A DNA stretch of 43,935 nucleotides from Ignavibacteriaceae bacterium (GCA_013360295.1 JABWCL010000034.1:1-43935), one strand, 5' to 3'; shown: positions 34,366 to 43,251, counted from the stretch's first letter. Notes: generated from the sequence alone by a model not told the origin. A program made the numbers and translations.

Positions 34366-36030
34366 TTAATTATCAAGCCTTCTAACGGGGATCTCAACCG
34401 TGAATACGGAACCTTTTCCGATTTCACTTTCGAATGATATTCTTCCGTGAATATGTTCAATAAATCTTTTTGTCAGTGTTAATCCTAAGCCGGTACCTTC
34501 ATAACTTCTGCCAAGGCCTTCGCTGACCTGCCTGAATTCTTCCCATATCAGTCCGAAATCCTCTTTTTTAATTCCTATCCCACTATCCTGAACACTGATC
34601 CTTATATAATTTTCGTCATCCGGTATATCGCAAACTGAAATTGTAACGCCTCCTTCATCAGTATACTTAATCGCGTTATGAACCAGATTATTGAGTACCT
34701 GGATGAAAAGTGTATAATCACAGGAAATGCAGTTTACCTTTGACATAATATTGGCATCCAGGAATAAATCTTTGGCTTTCGCCTGTTCTTCGAACAGCGC
34801 TACCGTTTCAGCCAGAAGTGAGTTCAGATTTATTTCTTCATACTTCAACTCAAATTTTCCCGATTCAATCCTTGATAGATTCAGAATTGAATTCAGTGTG
34901 GAGAGCAGTCTTTTCCCGCTCTCGAAAATCGTTTTGCCGAGCCTTCGTATTTCCGGATCATCGGTGTCTTCGTGAAGTATTTCCGAAAAACCAAGTATTC
35001 CAATCAGGGGTGTCCTTAGTTCGTGACTCATATTCGCCAGGAAACTGGATTTCAGCTTATTCATTTCCTCCGCCTTCTCTTTCGCAAGAATAAGGTTCTC
35101 CACCATTTCTTTCTTCTTTGTAATATCCCGCATAATGCTTAGCAGAAGAGTTCCGTAATCCGTATCAATGTAACAATTTGAAATCTCCACCCATATTTTT
35201 TTGCCATTGAAAAGGTGTATTTTCCTTTCAATAAGGGGCTCGATCTCCCTTGCATTCATTATTTCCACCAACTTTTGCTGAACCTTATCCCTATCAGATT
35301 CAACAAAAAACACGCAAGCCGGATTACCCAATAAGTCTGCTTCCTCCATTTCCACGAGCCTGCAAAAAGCATCATTCACTCTTACTATCAATCCACGATC
35401 ATCTATCAATCTCATTCCGTCAAACGAATTATCCCAGACAGAACGGAGCTGGCTTTCTGATTTATGAAGTTTCTCCTCCGCGATACGCTTTTGTTCTAAA
35501 GTACGTTCCAGCTCGGATATATATTCTTTTAATTTCTTCTCATTTTCGGCGGTCTGAACCATTTTATCTTCGAGTTTGCGGATCAGAACGGAATTATATT
35601 CTTTCAGGGAGAATGCATCTACCGAGAGCGGCGCTGCCGCGGGTAATTCAGACTTATTTACTTGCTGCAAAACAGTTTCAATATCTTTAAGAAGAATCTC
35701 CGGATCCTGGGGTTTGATAATAAATTTACAGGCGCCGAGGCTGAGCCCGAATTCCATATCCTTAGGGTGGGTATAAGTGGCAGTATAAAATATAATTGGT
35801 ATTGATTTTAATTCACTGTCCTTCTTGCACTCATTACAAAGCGCGTACCCGTCCATCACGGGCATCAGAATATCAGTTATGATGATATCCGGCTTATTTT
35901 TTTTTGCCAATCCCAGAGCCTCCGCACCATTCACAGCGGAGATCGTTTCATACCCGCTCCCTTTCAGTAATGATTCGAGCAGGTATAAATTTTCGGGTTT
36001 GTCGTCAACTATCAGAATTTTCATGGTCAT
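34366..36030 (-). CDS. REC-PAS histidine kinase (response-regulator-headed sensor kinase)
   Basis: 554 residues and cytoplasmic. An N-terminal receiver (about 4-120) has Asp53 in IITDILMPVMDGYAL, a coiled coil spans ~140-190, and one PAS domain (about 195-310) begins SQLRSVWDNSFDGMRLIDDRG. HisKA has H336 in MSHELRTPL, and HATPase (about 435-550) has NLVHNAIKYTDEGG, DSGIGI and GTGLGLTLTKRFIEH. A receiver in front of a kinase suggests that phosphorylation by another kinase tunes this one, as in a relay. Its start overlaps the single-domain receiver gene by 4 bp. There is no output domain. Confidence 0.94.
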   Translation of the reverse strand: MTMKILIVDDKPENLYLLESLLKGSGYETISAVNGAEALGLAKKNKPDIIITDILMPVMDGYALCNECKKDSELKSIPIIFYTATYTHPKDMEFGLSLGACKFIIKPQDPEILLKDIETVLQQVNKSELPAAAPLSVDAFSLKEYNSVLIRKLEDKMVQTAENEKKLKEYISELERTLEQKRIAEEKLHKSESQLRSVWDNSFDGMRLIDDRGLIVRVNDAFCRLVEMEEADLLGNPACVFFVESDRDKVQQKLVEIMNAREIEPLIERKIHLFNGKKIWVEISNCYIDTDYGTLLLSIMRDITKKKEMVENLILAKEKAEEMNKLKSSFLANMSHELRTPLIGILGFSEILHEDTDDPEIRRLGKTIFESGKRLLSTLNSILNLSRIESGKFELKYEEINLNSLLAETVALFEEQAKAKDLFLDANIMSKVNCISCDYTLFIQVLNNLVHNAIKYTDEGGVTISVCDIPDDENYIRISVQDSGIGIKKEDFGLIWEEFRQVSEGLGRSYEGTGLGLTLTKRFIEHIHGRISFESEIGKGSVFTVEIPVRRLDN

Positions 36031-36416
36031 GTTGTTCGGTCAGTCAGATTTGCGGGGAGAAATGATTGCATTTGTGAAATAAAAGTGTCAGGATTAATTG
36101 GTTTTTCAATATAGCCTGTCGCCCCGGATTCTATTGCTTTTTCCCTGTCACCCGGCATTGCGTATGAGGTAACTGCTATCATGGGAACTTCTGCCAATTC
36201 GGGCTTTTCCCTTATTGTAGAGGCAACGGTATAGCCGTCCATTTCCGGCAACTGTATGTCGAGTAAAATTATATCCGGCCTTTCCGATAGCGACATCTCA
36301 ATTCCGTCAAATCCGTTATATGCCTGCAGAACTTCATAGTTCGCGCTCCTAAGAAGAAATGTAAGCATATACATGTTCTGTTCATTATCTTCAATGATCA
36401 ATACTTTCAAACTCAT
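36027..36416 (-). CDS. Single-domain response regulator (CheY/DivK-like)
   Basis: 129 residues consisting only of a receiver: acidic pocket E9-D10, phospho-acceptor Asp53 (IILLDIQLPEMDGYTV), Thr in VTSYAM and the Lys in IEKPI. Single-domain receivers act as phosphate shuttles or bind targets directly. It lies 14 bp after the YfiR-kinase gene and overlaps the REC-PAS kinase start by 4 bp, so it probably carries phosphate between these two kinases (inference). Confidence 0.94.
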   Translation of the reverse strand: MSLKVLIIEDNEQNMYMLTFLLRSANYEVLQAYNGFDGIEMSLSERPDIILLDIQLPEMDGYTVASTIREKPELAEVPMIAVTSYAMPGDREKAIESGATGYIEKPINPDTFISQMQSFLPANLTDRTT

Positions 36417-36430
36417 ACAAATACCTTGTA

Positions 36431-39127
36431 CTAAACTAACTCTTTATTTTCTGATCTTAATAATATACTAAATGTACTGCCAACTCCAAATGTGCTTTCG
36501 AGAGTGATAGTGCCGCCCAGCTTCTCGATAAGCTTTCTGCTGATGGAAAGACCCAATCCTGTACCTTCATGCGTCCTGCTTAATCCGGTATTTACCTGGA
36601 TAAAAGGCCTGAACAGACTTTCAATATCTTCTTTCTTTATACCGATTCCCGTATCTGTTACTCTGATTGTGACCATATCACCATTCCTTTCCACCTCAAC
36701 CTTAACACCTCCACGATCGGTAAATTTCACGGCGTTATTAATAATATTAATCAGGACCTGCGTAACCCTTCTTTCGTCACTTTTTATTTTTCCGATCTTA
36801 CTAAGAAAAGTTAAGTTTAACGTGAGATTCTTTTTTTCCGCCAGCGGTCTTATCGTGGCAATGACATTCTCCAGCATCGCTTCGAAATTGAATTCAGCGA
36901 TAGTTACAACCAGTTGTCCTGCTTCAATTTTTGATATATCCAGCACATCATTTATCAGGTCAAGCAGGTGATGAGCGCTCCCTTTCGCCATATTCATCTG
37001 TTTTTTCTGCTCAGCATTCAACGGCCCCGCTAATTCCATCAATAGCATTCCTGTAAACCCGATTATCGAATTAAGCGGAGTTCTTAATTCGTGAGACATT
37101 GTGGCAAGAAATGCTGATTTCAGCCGGTCGGCTGATTCTGCTTTTTCCTTTGCCAGAAAAAGTTCCGCTGTCCTTTTCCTAACCGTTTCTTCCAGGTCGG
37201 TCTGGTACTTCCTTCTCTCTTCTGCAACCCGTAACCTTTCTGAAATATCCCTGTTCACTCTCAGTATAAATGGTTTCCCGCCGATTTCCAGCGCGCTCAT
37301 TGTTGATTCCATGGGATATGTAGTACCGTCTTTTCTTAAATGAATCCCTTCGCGCCTGACCGATACCATGCTTAAAAGTTCCTTATAGATTTGAATCGTT
37401 TCCTTTTCCGTTCCCCCGGTACCGTGGTCGGCAGCAGTATAAAGGATATTTTCATCTCTCCCAAGAAGTTCCTCACGGGTGTAGCCGTTCATCTGGCAGG
37501 CGGCATCATTGCAGTCGTAGATCTCGGAGTTCTCCGCGTTTGTTATGAAAATCGCCTCGGGTATGTTTTCAAAAAGGGTCCGGAACTTGACCATGTTCTC
37601 CCTGACGGCCGCCTCGGCAGATTTCCTTTCTGTAATATCTGTCAGCACCGCTATTCTTGCCTGTTTCCCTTCATACTTAAAACCATTGGAATGAGCTTCT
37701 ACGGAAATAAGTGTACCATCCTTTTTCAGATGATGCCACTCGCCAACGTAGTTGTACCCCATTAGTTCCCGGGATAGATTTATTATTGCTTCTTTTTCTT
37801 CCCCGGGATAGAGATCCGGAAGTTTTAATTTCAAAGCTTCTTCTTTGGAGTAGCCGTATTCAATGGTAAAAGCTTCATTAACGGCTAATAAACTGAGGCT
37901 TCCCAATTCATATACAAGCATTGAGACAGGGCTTTGTTCAAAAAGATACCTGTAGTGTGTTTCGCTTTCCTGCAGCAGTCCTTCAGCCTTTTCTCTCTCT
38001 TTCAGTTCGTGTTGAAGCTTTTCGTTCGCTTCGCGCAGAGCTTTTGTTCGCACAGCCACCTTCGATTCCAGTCTGCGGCTCAGTTCTTTAGTATTCTGAT
38101 ACCACCGGTTTATCAGAAAAAGGACGATAACAACAAGGGCTAATATAATAATTAAGAGATGCTGTATATTTTTCTGCTGTTTAAGTTCTTCGTTCTTCTC
38201 CTGGAGTATCCGTTCTTTCTGACGTATCTGCCCGTCCTGTTCACTGATCCTCAATTCCTGTTCGTCCAGTTCCTTTGCGCCGGCTTTTAGCCTGTCCGTC
38301 TGAGTCTTGAGCTCGACGCTCTTTCGCTCCGAGAGCTCCACTTGCCTTTTCAGTTCCGCTCCCACATTTACAAGATCGCGTTCATATTTCTCAACCTCCT
38401 GCATCTTTTGCTCAAGCGCCTTTTTTTGTTCACTCAGGGTAACGGTTAGTTTCCTGAGATATTCTCTTTGAGCTTTTTCCAGCCTGCTCTGATACGCAAT
38501 CGTATCTTTTACTTCACCTAATTGTGTCTCGAGCCTGTCTATATAGTTCTTCATCTCACGAAGATTATGAATTCCCGAACGATATAACTCCGCCACATCC
38601 ACTTCAGTCCCGCCAAGAAGAATCAGTTCTTCAGAAAAGATGAGCTGCTGATTTATCATATTTGATTTGTTTACTTCGAATCGTACTGTATTCTTATCAG
38701 TATTAAACAAATTAATCATAATCAGCCGCTTATCAGCATACCCGTCGCTGATCAGTAAAATATTTTTCCCTTCAACCAAATCAAAGATTTCAGGGAACAT
38801 TTTCCCGAACTCCTGCGGCACATACACAAGATTTGCGATACTGATGTTTGATAGATCACCCGATTTTTTTATCACAATCGGAACATTCCCTACAGTCCTG
38901 CCGGCGGTTAATTTCTTTAACTGATCAAAAAGTTTTTCATCTTCCCCGAGGATGAGAAAAGTAAATTCTTTTGCCGAGGGATCGTACTTCCATTGTATAT
39001 GTTTAGTAAAATTATAAATGTATGCCGCCACAACTTCGTAGCGCTGAACTTGCTGAGAGAAGAAATCAACAGGCCGAAACAGTAAGAGGCACAGGAACAA
39101 ACTGAAGAGTGCCGGAGTTCTTTTCAT
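36431..39127 (-). CDS. Membrane histidine kinase with periplasmic YfiR (DUF4154) domain and two PAS domains
   Basis: 898 residues: signal peptide (about 1-25), a YfiR/DUF4154 domain (about 28-185), a long coiled coil (about 190-315), one membrane helix (about 321-340), two PAS domains (about 385-505 and 512-635), HisKA with H679 in MSHELRTPL, and HATPase (about 780-890). YfiR features include VVAAYIYNFTKHIQW, FLILGEDEKLFDQL, LLISDG and VRFEVNKSNMINQQLIFSEELILL. In Pseudomonas, YfiR is a separate periplasmic inhibitor of a diguanylate cyclase; here the same fold is attached to a kinase. The gene follows the TonB-dependent receptor gene by 37 bp, a known type of neighbourhood for DUF4154. Confidence 0.93.
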   Translation of the reverse strand: MKRTPALFSLFLCLLLFRPVDFFSQQVQRYEVVAAYIYNFTKHIQWKYDPSAKEFTFLILGEDEKLFDQLKKLTAGRTVGNVPIVIKKSGDLSNISIANLVYVPQEFGKMFPEIFDLVEGKNILLISDGYADKRLIMINLFNTDKNTVRFEVNKSNMINQQLIFSEELILLGGTEVDVAELYRSGIHNLREMKNYIDRLETQLGEVKDTIAYQSRLEKAQREYLRKLTVTLSEQKKALEQKMQEVEKYERDLVNVGAELKRQVELSERKSVELKTQTDRLKAGAKELDEQELRISEQDGQIRQKERILQEKNEELKQQKNIQHLLIIILALVVIVLFLINRWYQNTKELSRRLESKVAVRTKALREANEKLQHELKEREKAEGLLQESETHYRYLFEQSPVSMLVYELGSLSLLAVNEAFTIEYGYSKEEALKLKLPDLYPGEEKEAIINLSRELMGYNYVGEWHHLKKDGTLISVEAHSNGFKYEGKQARIAVLTDITERKSAEAAVRENMVKFRTLFENIPEAIFITNAENSEIYDCNDAACQMNGYTREELLGRDENILYTAADHGTGGTEKETIQIYKELLSMVSVRREGIHLRKDGTTYPMESTMSALEIGGKPFILRVNRDISERLRVAEERRKYQTDLEETVRKRTAELFLAKEKAESADRLKSAFLATMSHELRTPLNSIIGFTGMLLMELAGPLNAEQKKQMNMAKGSAHHLLDLINDVLDISKIEAGQLVVTIAEFNFEAMLENVIATIRPLAEKKNLTLNLTFLSKIGKIKSDERRVTQVLINIINNAVKFTDRGGVKVEVERNGDMVTIRVTDTGIGIKKEDIESLFRPFIQVNTGLSRTHEGTGLGLSISRKLIEKLGGTITLESTFGVGSTFSILLRSENKELV

Positions 39128-39164
39128 TTTAATCTCTGCTTTGTCGCATTAATTTAATGTTTGC

Positions 39165-41186
39165 TTACAGTGTAAAGTCATACTCAACCCTGATAAGGAA
39201 TGTCCTCTGGGGCTGTCGGTAACGGCTCGGAGTACGGTTCGATGTATGATAATATTCAGCATCGAAGATATTCTTTATAATAAACTGAAAACTAAACCCA
39301 TAAAAATTAGTGTAGGTGACCGCGCCGTTTAATAACCAGTAGGGATCAATCAGAATGTCCCCTGTCGTAGTGATGAACGCAGGATTTTCGCGGTTGCCTG
39401 AATAATGAAGGCTAAGATTAGCGCAAATGTTATTCTTAAATCTGTACAATACTGAAGCACTTCCGCTGTGTTTGGCAATTTCCTTAAGGAATTGCCCCTT
39501 CTCGTCATAGCTTTCAAGGTAACTGTAGGCCAGCGATGCGGTTAAATCATTTACCAGATACCTTAATAACATATCAATTCCTGCCGTCTTAACCTCCCCT
39601 TTGTTTATCCAGCGAGTTCCGGCAGTGGTTACTTCACTCACAATAGCCCCCCTTAGTTTATTAAAATACCCTGCAAAATCTAACTGGCAGTTTCCGGATA
39701 AATCATATTCTATTCCGGTTTCGAAGGATCGAAACGTTTCCGGTTTGAGGGCTGCATTTCCCAAACCGTCAGTATAATCCCACGGCTTGGGTGCCCTGAA
39801 CGCTTCCGCATAACTGAACCTGATACTGCTTGCCGGGAAACTGTACACAATTCCAACACGGGGAGTGAATACACGGTCATAATAACTGCTGTTATCAAAC
39901 CGGACTCCCGCCTGCAGATGCAGTTCATTTATAGGAGAATACTTCGGCTCAAGAAACATGCTCATCAGGCTGTTCGAAAGCATTATGGGGTACGGTGGTA
40001 CCGGAGGCGTTTGCTGAGGTGAACTGCTGTATGAATATGTATTTCTCTGCGCGAGTCTTTCATATTCAAATGTAATACCTCCCGAAAGCGAAAAACTCTT
40101 TCCTGTTTTATAATTCAGTACCGCCTCTCCCCCGACGAGGTTATTCGGACGACAGTATCCGACCTGTGCTGTATCAGTTACATAATAAATGGAATTATCC
40201 AGTACCGTGGCGTCTCTGTGATAGACTGAAAATAATCCTTTAAACCCTCCGGAAAATGAATGACCGTACTTCACGTAATTATTAATGAATCTGATATTCC
40301 AGAGTGTGCCGCGGTCCTGATAGATTCTGCCGGCTGATTTTTCTAAAGTCGTAGTGGGCGTACGCTTATTAAGGTAGGAAGTACCGAAAGTCAGATCTTT
40401 GTATTGTCCCCTTAAGTCAAAAGCGTAGTCTTCTTCATAGTTTTCCATTTGCTCAGACCAGTTGTAATCACCCTTTTTTCCGCCAAGTTCTGCTTTATCT
40501 GTAGTCCTTACCCTGCCCGAGAACAAAATTCCCAGATTATTTTCATCATCTGAAAAGGAATAGCTTACATCACCGGTTTTTGTTCCAAAATTTCCTGCGC
40601 CAAAACTTGCATTTGCAACCTTATTCCGAGGATTCTTTGTAATAAGGTTTATGACACCGCTGACTGCATTTGTTCCGTAGGCTACGGACGACGGTCCGTA
40701 AACCACTTCAATTCTTTCAATATTGGCAAGATTGTATACCCCGCCCGCGTAGAATCCGCCGGAGTTAAGTTCATTTATCTGGATACCGTCAATAAGCAAT
40801 AATGTAAGGTTGTTCTGATTTGTGACACCTCGAAGGAAAATATAACTGTTTATTCCTGTGATGTCCCTGAACTGGAAACCGGGAAGAACCGCGAGTGCTT
40901 CATCCAGCGTCTGAACGCCGCGTTCTTTTAATTCCTTTCCCGTAATTACGAAAATGGTTGCAGGGACTTCGCTGACTTTTTGTGTGACTTTTGATGCTGA
41001 AGAAATTTCGATATTCAGCAGATCTTTTAGGGAGAGTTCGGAGAGCTGGATTGAGTCTTTTCTGCCCAGGATATCAATCTGAAAGCAGATTAAGCAAATT
41101 AGGAATAATAAAAAACTGAAACCGGGGAAATTATTGACTCTCCGAAACTTCTTATTCATCAGGTAAAATAAAATGGACGGAGTCAT
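39165..41186 (-). CDS. TonB-dependent receptor
   Basis: 673 residues. A leader with an unusually long n-region precedes a hydrophobic stretch (FPGFSFLLFLICLICF). A short segment LSLKDLLNIEISSASK comes next, then a plug domain (about 62-170; VPATIFVITGKELKERGV, DEALAVLPGFQFRDI, LIDGIQINE, IERIEVVYGPSSVAYG and VINLITK). The 22-strand-type barrel follows, ending RTFLIRVEYDFTL with a terminal aromatic/hydrophobic residue pair. The DLLN-IEI-SASK N-terminus is typical of receptors linked to YfiR proteins. The ATG at 41186 is the longest start; ATG at 41159 (MNKKFRRVNN) would make a more ordinary signal peptide. Substrate unknown. Confidence 0.94.
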   Translation of the reverse strand: MTPSILFYLMNKKFRRVNNFPGFSFLLFLICLICFQIDILGRKDSIQLSELSLKDLLNIEISSASKVTQKVSEVPATIFVITGKELKERGVQTLDEALAVLPGFQFRDITGINSYIFLRGVTNQNNLTLLLIDGIQINELNSGGFYAGGVYNLANIERIEVVYGPSSVAYGTNAVSGVINLITKNPRNKVANASFGAGNFGTKTGDVSYSFSDDENNLGILFSGRVRTTDKAELGGKKGDYNWSEQMENYEEDYAFDLRGQYKDLTFGTSYLNKRTPTTTLEKSAGRIYQDRGTLWNIRFINNYVKYGHSFSGGFKGLFSVYHRDATVLDNSIYYVTDTAQVGYCRPNNLVGGEAVLNYKTGKSFSLSGGITFEYERLAQRNTYSYSSSPQQTPPVPPYPIMLSNSLMSMFLEPKYSPINELHLQAGVRFDNSSYYDRVFTPRVGIVYSFPASSIRFSYAEAFRAPKPWDYTDGLGNAALKPETFRSFETGIEYDLSGNCQLDFAGYFNKLRGAIVSEVTTAGTRWINKGEVKTAGIDMLLRYLVNDLTASLAYSYLESYDEKGQFLKEIAKHSGSASVLYRFKNNICANLSLHYSGNRENPAFITTTGDILIDPYWLLNGAVTYTNFYGFSFQFIIKNIFDAEYYHTSNRTPSRYRQPQRTFLIRVEYDFTL

Positions 41187-41486
41187 GTTGAGTTTATGTG
41201 ATGAGAACGAAAGTTAAATAAATCCGGTCTAATCTGCTGATTACACTTTTTTCTGTACCGTCTGGAATCTTCATTCGAAATAGTTGGTGTTTATCATAAC
41301 AAATTAACTTGCATTAAATTTATTGCTTTTTAATTTAATAACCAATAGCACTACTGTGGAATTAATCACAGATTTTCTGCCATTTTCAGACCTCGGAGTG
41401 TTTATTCCCGGAATTAAAAATTTCCAGCACGCAGCGCAAGTCCGTAGACTTACGCCACGCGTGGATGAGAAGGAAATTTTATGGGG
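41187..41486. other. Intergenic region upstream of TonB-dependent receptor
   Basis: No gene is supported here. The left part is AT-rich leader and promoter for the receptor; the right part carries the nested palindromic element at 41417-41480. Confidence 0.5.
41417..41480. repeat. REP-like nested palindromic element
   Basis: Outer arms AAAATTTCC (41417-41425) and GGAAATTTT (41472-41480) enclose two inner structures. One is the near-palindrome GCGCAAGTC-CGTA-GACTTACGC (41434-41455, eight of nine pairs). The other is the perfect palindrome CCACGCGTGG (41455-41464). The element lies seven bases past the stop of the iron-sulfur protein gene (minus strand). It resembles repetitive extragenic palindromes; whether it recurs elsewhere in the genome cannot be seen from this window. 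Confidence 0.6.
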
Positions 41487-42320
41487 TCAGGCTGAAACTC
41501 GCTGCTTTATCTCCCCGTTGATGCCAATAACTATTACTTCCACGGGGAGTTCTATGCCAGAATATTCAATAGCCGATTTGACCAGCCGGAACAATCCGGA
41601 ACAACAGGGGACTTCCATTATCATTATTGAAATTGATTTAATACCCTGAATACTGATCATATTAACCAATTTATCAAGATAGAACTGCTGGTTGGCGTCA
41701 AGTTTTGGACACGCAATCGCAAGTACCTTGTCCTTAAGAAAATCCTTATGAAAATCCGCGTAGGCAAAAGGGACGCAATCAGCCGCGAGGAGCAGGTTGC
41801 AGTTTTTGTATTGCGGCGCGTTTGGTGATATCAGGTGCATTTGGACCGGCCAGTGTGTTAAAAATGAATCCCGCTGCCCTGTTTCTTCATTCTTCTCAAC
41901 TTCGTGGAAATCCACGGCAGGTGATCCGGCGCAGGCACAGGCTTTATCTTGTTTTATATAAATTCTTTCCGGATCAATTGTAATCCCTTTTTCAGAGAGA
42001 TACTCAAGCCCCTGGGAAAGAAGGTCAATTTCATTATGTTCATAAAGGTGGCGCAGGTGCGCGATGATTGTATTCTCGCCGGCCCTGATCATATTCTCCA
42101 TTACTTTAAGTTCATCATACGGTTCCGCTTCCCTTTTAATAACCCTTATCGCATCCTGGGGACACTCCTGAATGCAGGCTCCGAGCCCATCGCAAAAAAG
42201 ATCGCTGATAAGCCTCGCTTTGCCGTCTATTATCTGCAGCGCTCCCTCAGCGCACACAGGAACGCATACTCCGCAGCCATCACATTTTTCTTCGTCAATT
42301 TCTATTATTTCTCTAATCAT
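41487..42320 (-). CDS. 2[4Fe-4S] ferredoxin-type iron-sulfur protein with conserved C-terminal domain
   Basis: 277 residues. Residues 1-60 form a bacterial dicluster ferredoxin domain (CDGCGVCVPVC at Cys13-23 and CDGLGACIQECP at Cys43-53). The ~215-residue remainder has the conserved segments LTHWPVQMHLISPNAPQY, LLLAADCVPFAYADFH, LAIACPKLD and IMEVPCCSGL, with further Cys residues that could hold another cofactor. This matches a widespread family in anaerobes, sometimes found next to hybrid-cluster (Hcp) proteins; its function is not established. A perfect dyad (42335-42358) lies just upstream of the ATG. Confidence 0.88.
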   Translation of the reverse strand: MIREIIEIDEEKCDGCGVCVPVCAEGALQIIDGKARLISDLFCDGLGACIQECPQDAIRVIKREAEPYDELKVMENMIRAGENTIIAHLRHLYEHNEIDLLSQGLEYLSEKGITIDPERIYIKQDKACACAGSPAVDFHEVEKNEETGQRDSFLTHWPVQMHLISPNAPQYKNCNLLLAADCVPFAYADFHKDFLKDKVLAIACPKLDANQQFYLDKLVNMISIQGIKSISIMIMEVPCCSGLFRLVKSAIEYSGIELPVEVIVIGINGEIKQRVSA

Positions 42321-42334
42321 AAATGCTTTATAAG

Positions 42335-42358
42335 TAATCAGATTTTTTTATCTGATTA
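42335..42358. promoter_or_regulatory. Perfect 9-bp inverted repeat upstream of iron-sulfur protein gene
   Basis: TAATCAGAT (42335-42343) and ATCTGATTA (42350-42358) are exact complements separated by six T residues. The dyad starts 14 bp upstream of the leftward ATG (42320). The spacing suits a dimeric regulator site or a leader hairpin; the half-site is only loosely like an FNR-type ATCAA motif. Confidence 0.5.
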
Positions 42359-42585
42359 ATATAATAATATTCACCTGACAAAAACAAATCTTAACTTTCG
42401 CAATGCTCCACAAAAAAATCGATTTGCCGTAACCCGAATATCGGCCTTTTCCTTTTCTGAAAACCATCCTTTCCCTGGATTTGGCAATTCATCTGTTAGC
42501 GCTGTTTTCCTTTGGAATCCACCCGGCTGATACTTTTTAGAGGATCAGAGCAGCACTACTACCGGTTTTTTTCAATTTCCTAAAA

Positions 42586-42613
42586 TTCTTAATTCTTAAT
42601 TCTTAATTTTTAA
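42586..42613. repeat. Heptamer array, unit TTCTTAA
   Basis: Four contiguous units: TTCTTAA three times and TTTTTAA once, ending 41 bp before the ATG of the V4R gene. Same period as the arrays at 11224, 24611, 31391 and 31618. Confidence 0.8.
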
Positions 42614-42654
42614 TTATTTTAGGCTTTATTCATTAGTTATTGTTTCTGATTATT

Positions 42655-43251
42655 ATGAAAGCTTCTGAGCTGGAATACCGCAAAGACCTGAGCCTGACTC
42701 CTGACATTGGTCAGATTTCCTTTAAGGACAGCAGACTTATCCTTCTTGATGTTAACTCCCTTGGAATCCTCCGGGAAAGCCTGATAAGCAAACTCGGAGT
42801 TGAACAAGCCAGGTCGATTATGCTTCAGTTTGGATATCAATCCGGCTTCTCAGACTATCTGCAGATTAAGACTAATTATACGTTTGATAATGAGGAAGAA
42901 CTCCTTATCTCAGGTTTTAATCTTATGGAATGGGAAGGTCTGGCAAAGACTGTTCTAACTGATGTCCGCTTTAGCCATTCCCGGAAGGAGCTTCAGATCT
43001 CAGGGCACTGGCTGAATTCATACGAAGCTGAACAGCACCTCATCTACCACCAAGAAAACAGCGAAGGTGTCTGCTGGTCATTCGCGGGATACGTTTCAGG
43101 CTGGTGCACGGCTTTCCTTGACACAAAAGTCATAGCTGTTGAAAGAATGTGCGTGGGGAAAGGCGACGCGCACTGTGAATGGATTGCTAAACCTGCGAAC
43201 GAGTGGGGCATTGAGGCTCACTTTATCATTGACGCATTAAAAGAGTTCTAA
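42655..43251 (+). CDS. Stand-alone XylR_N-V4R sensory protein
   Basis: 198 residues from ATG 42655. A TTG five codons upstream is possible but less likely; neither has a strong Shine-Dalgarno. The N-terminal half (about 5-100) resembles the XylR_N ligand-binding domain (FKDSRLILLDVNSLGILRESLI, GVEQARSIMLQFGYQSG). The C-terminal V4R domain (about 120-185) shows HLIYHQENSEGVCWSFAGYVSGWCTAFLDTKVIAVERMCVGKGDAHCEW with the expected Cys residues. In XylR/DmpR activators this pair senses aromatics in front of a sigma-54 AAA+ domain; here that output is missing. It lies 16 bp upstream of the DUF192 gene and close to a probable lysA, so it may report to another protein. Confidence 0.85.
   Translation: MKASELEYRKDLSLTPDIGQISFKDSRLILLDVNSLGILRESLISKLGVEQARSIMLQFGYQSGFSDYLQIKTNYTFDNEEELLISGFNLMEWEGLAKTVLTDVRFSHSRKELQISGHWLNSYEAEQHLIYHQENSEGVCWSFAGYVSGWCTAFLDTKVIAVERMCVGKGDAHCEWIAKPANEWGIEAHFIIDALKEF

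Larger units (their letters stand above)
42321..42654. other. Divergent intergenic region between iron-sulfur protein and V4R gene
   Basis: This 334-bp stretch must hold promoters in both directions. It contains the dyad at 42335-42358 near the leftward gene and a TTCTTAA heptamer array (42586-42613) near the rightward gene. I see no further gene in it. Confidence 0.5.
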
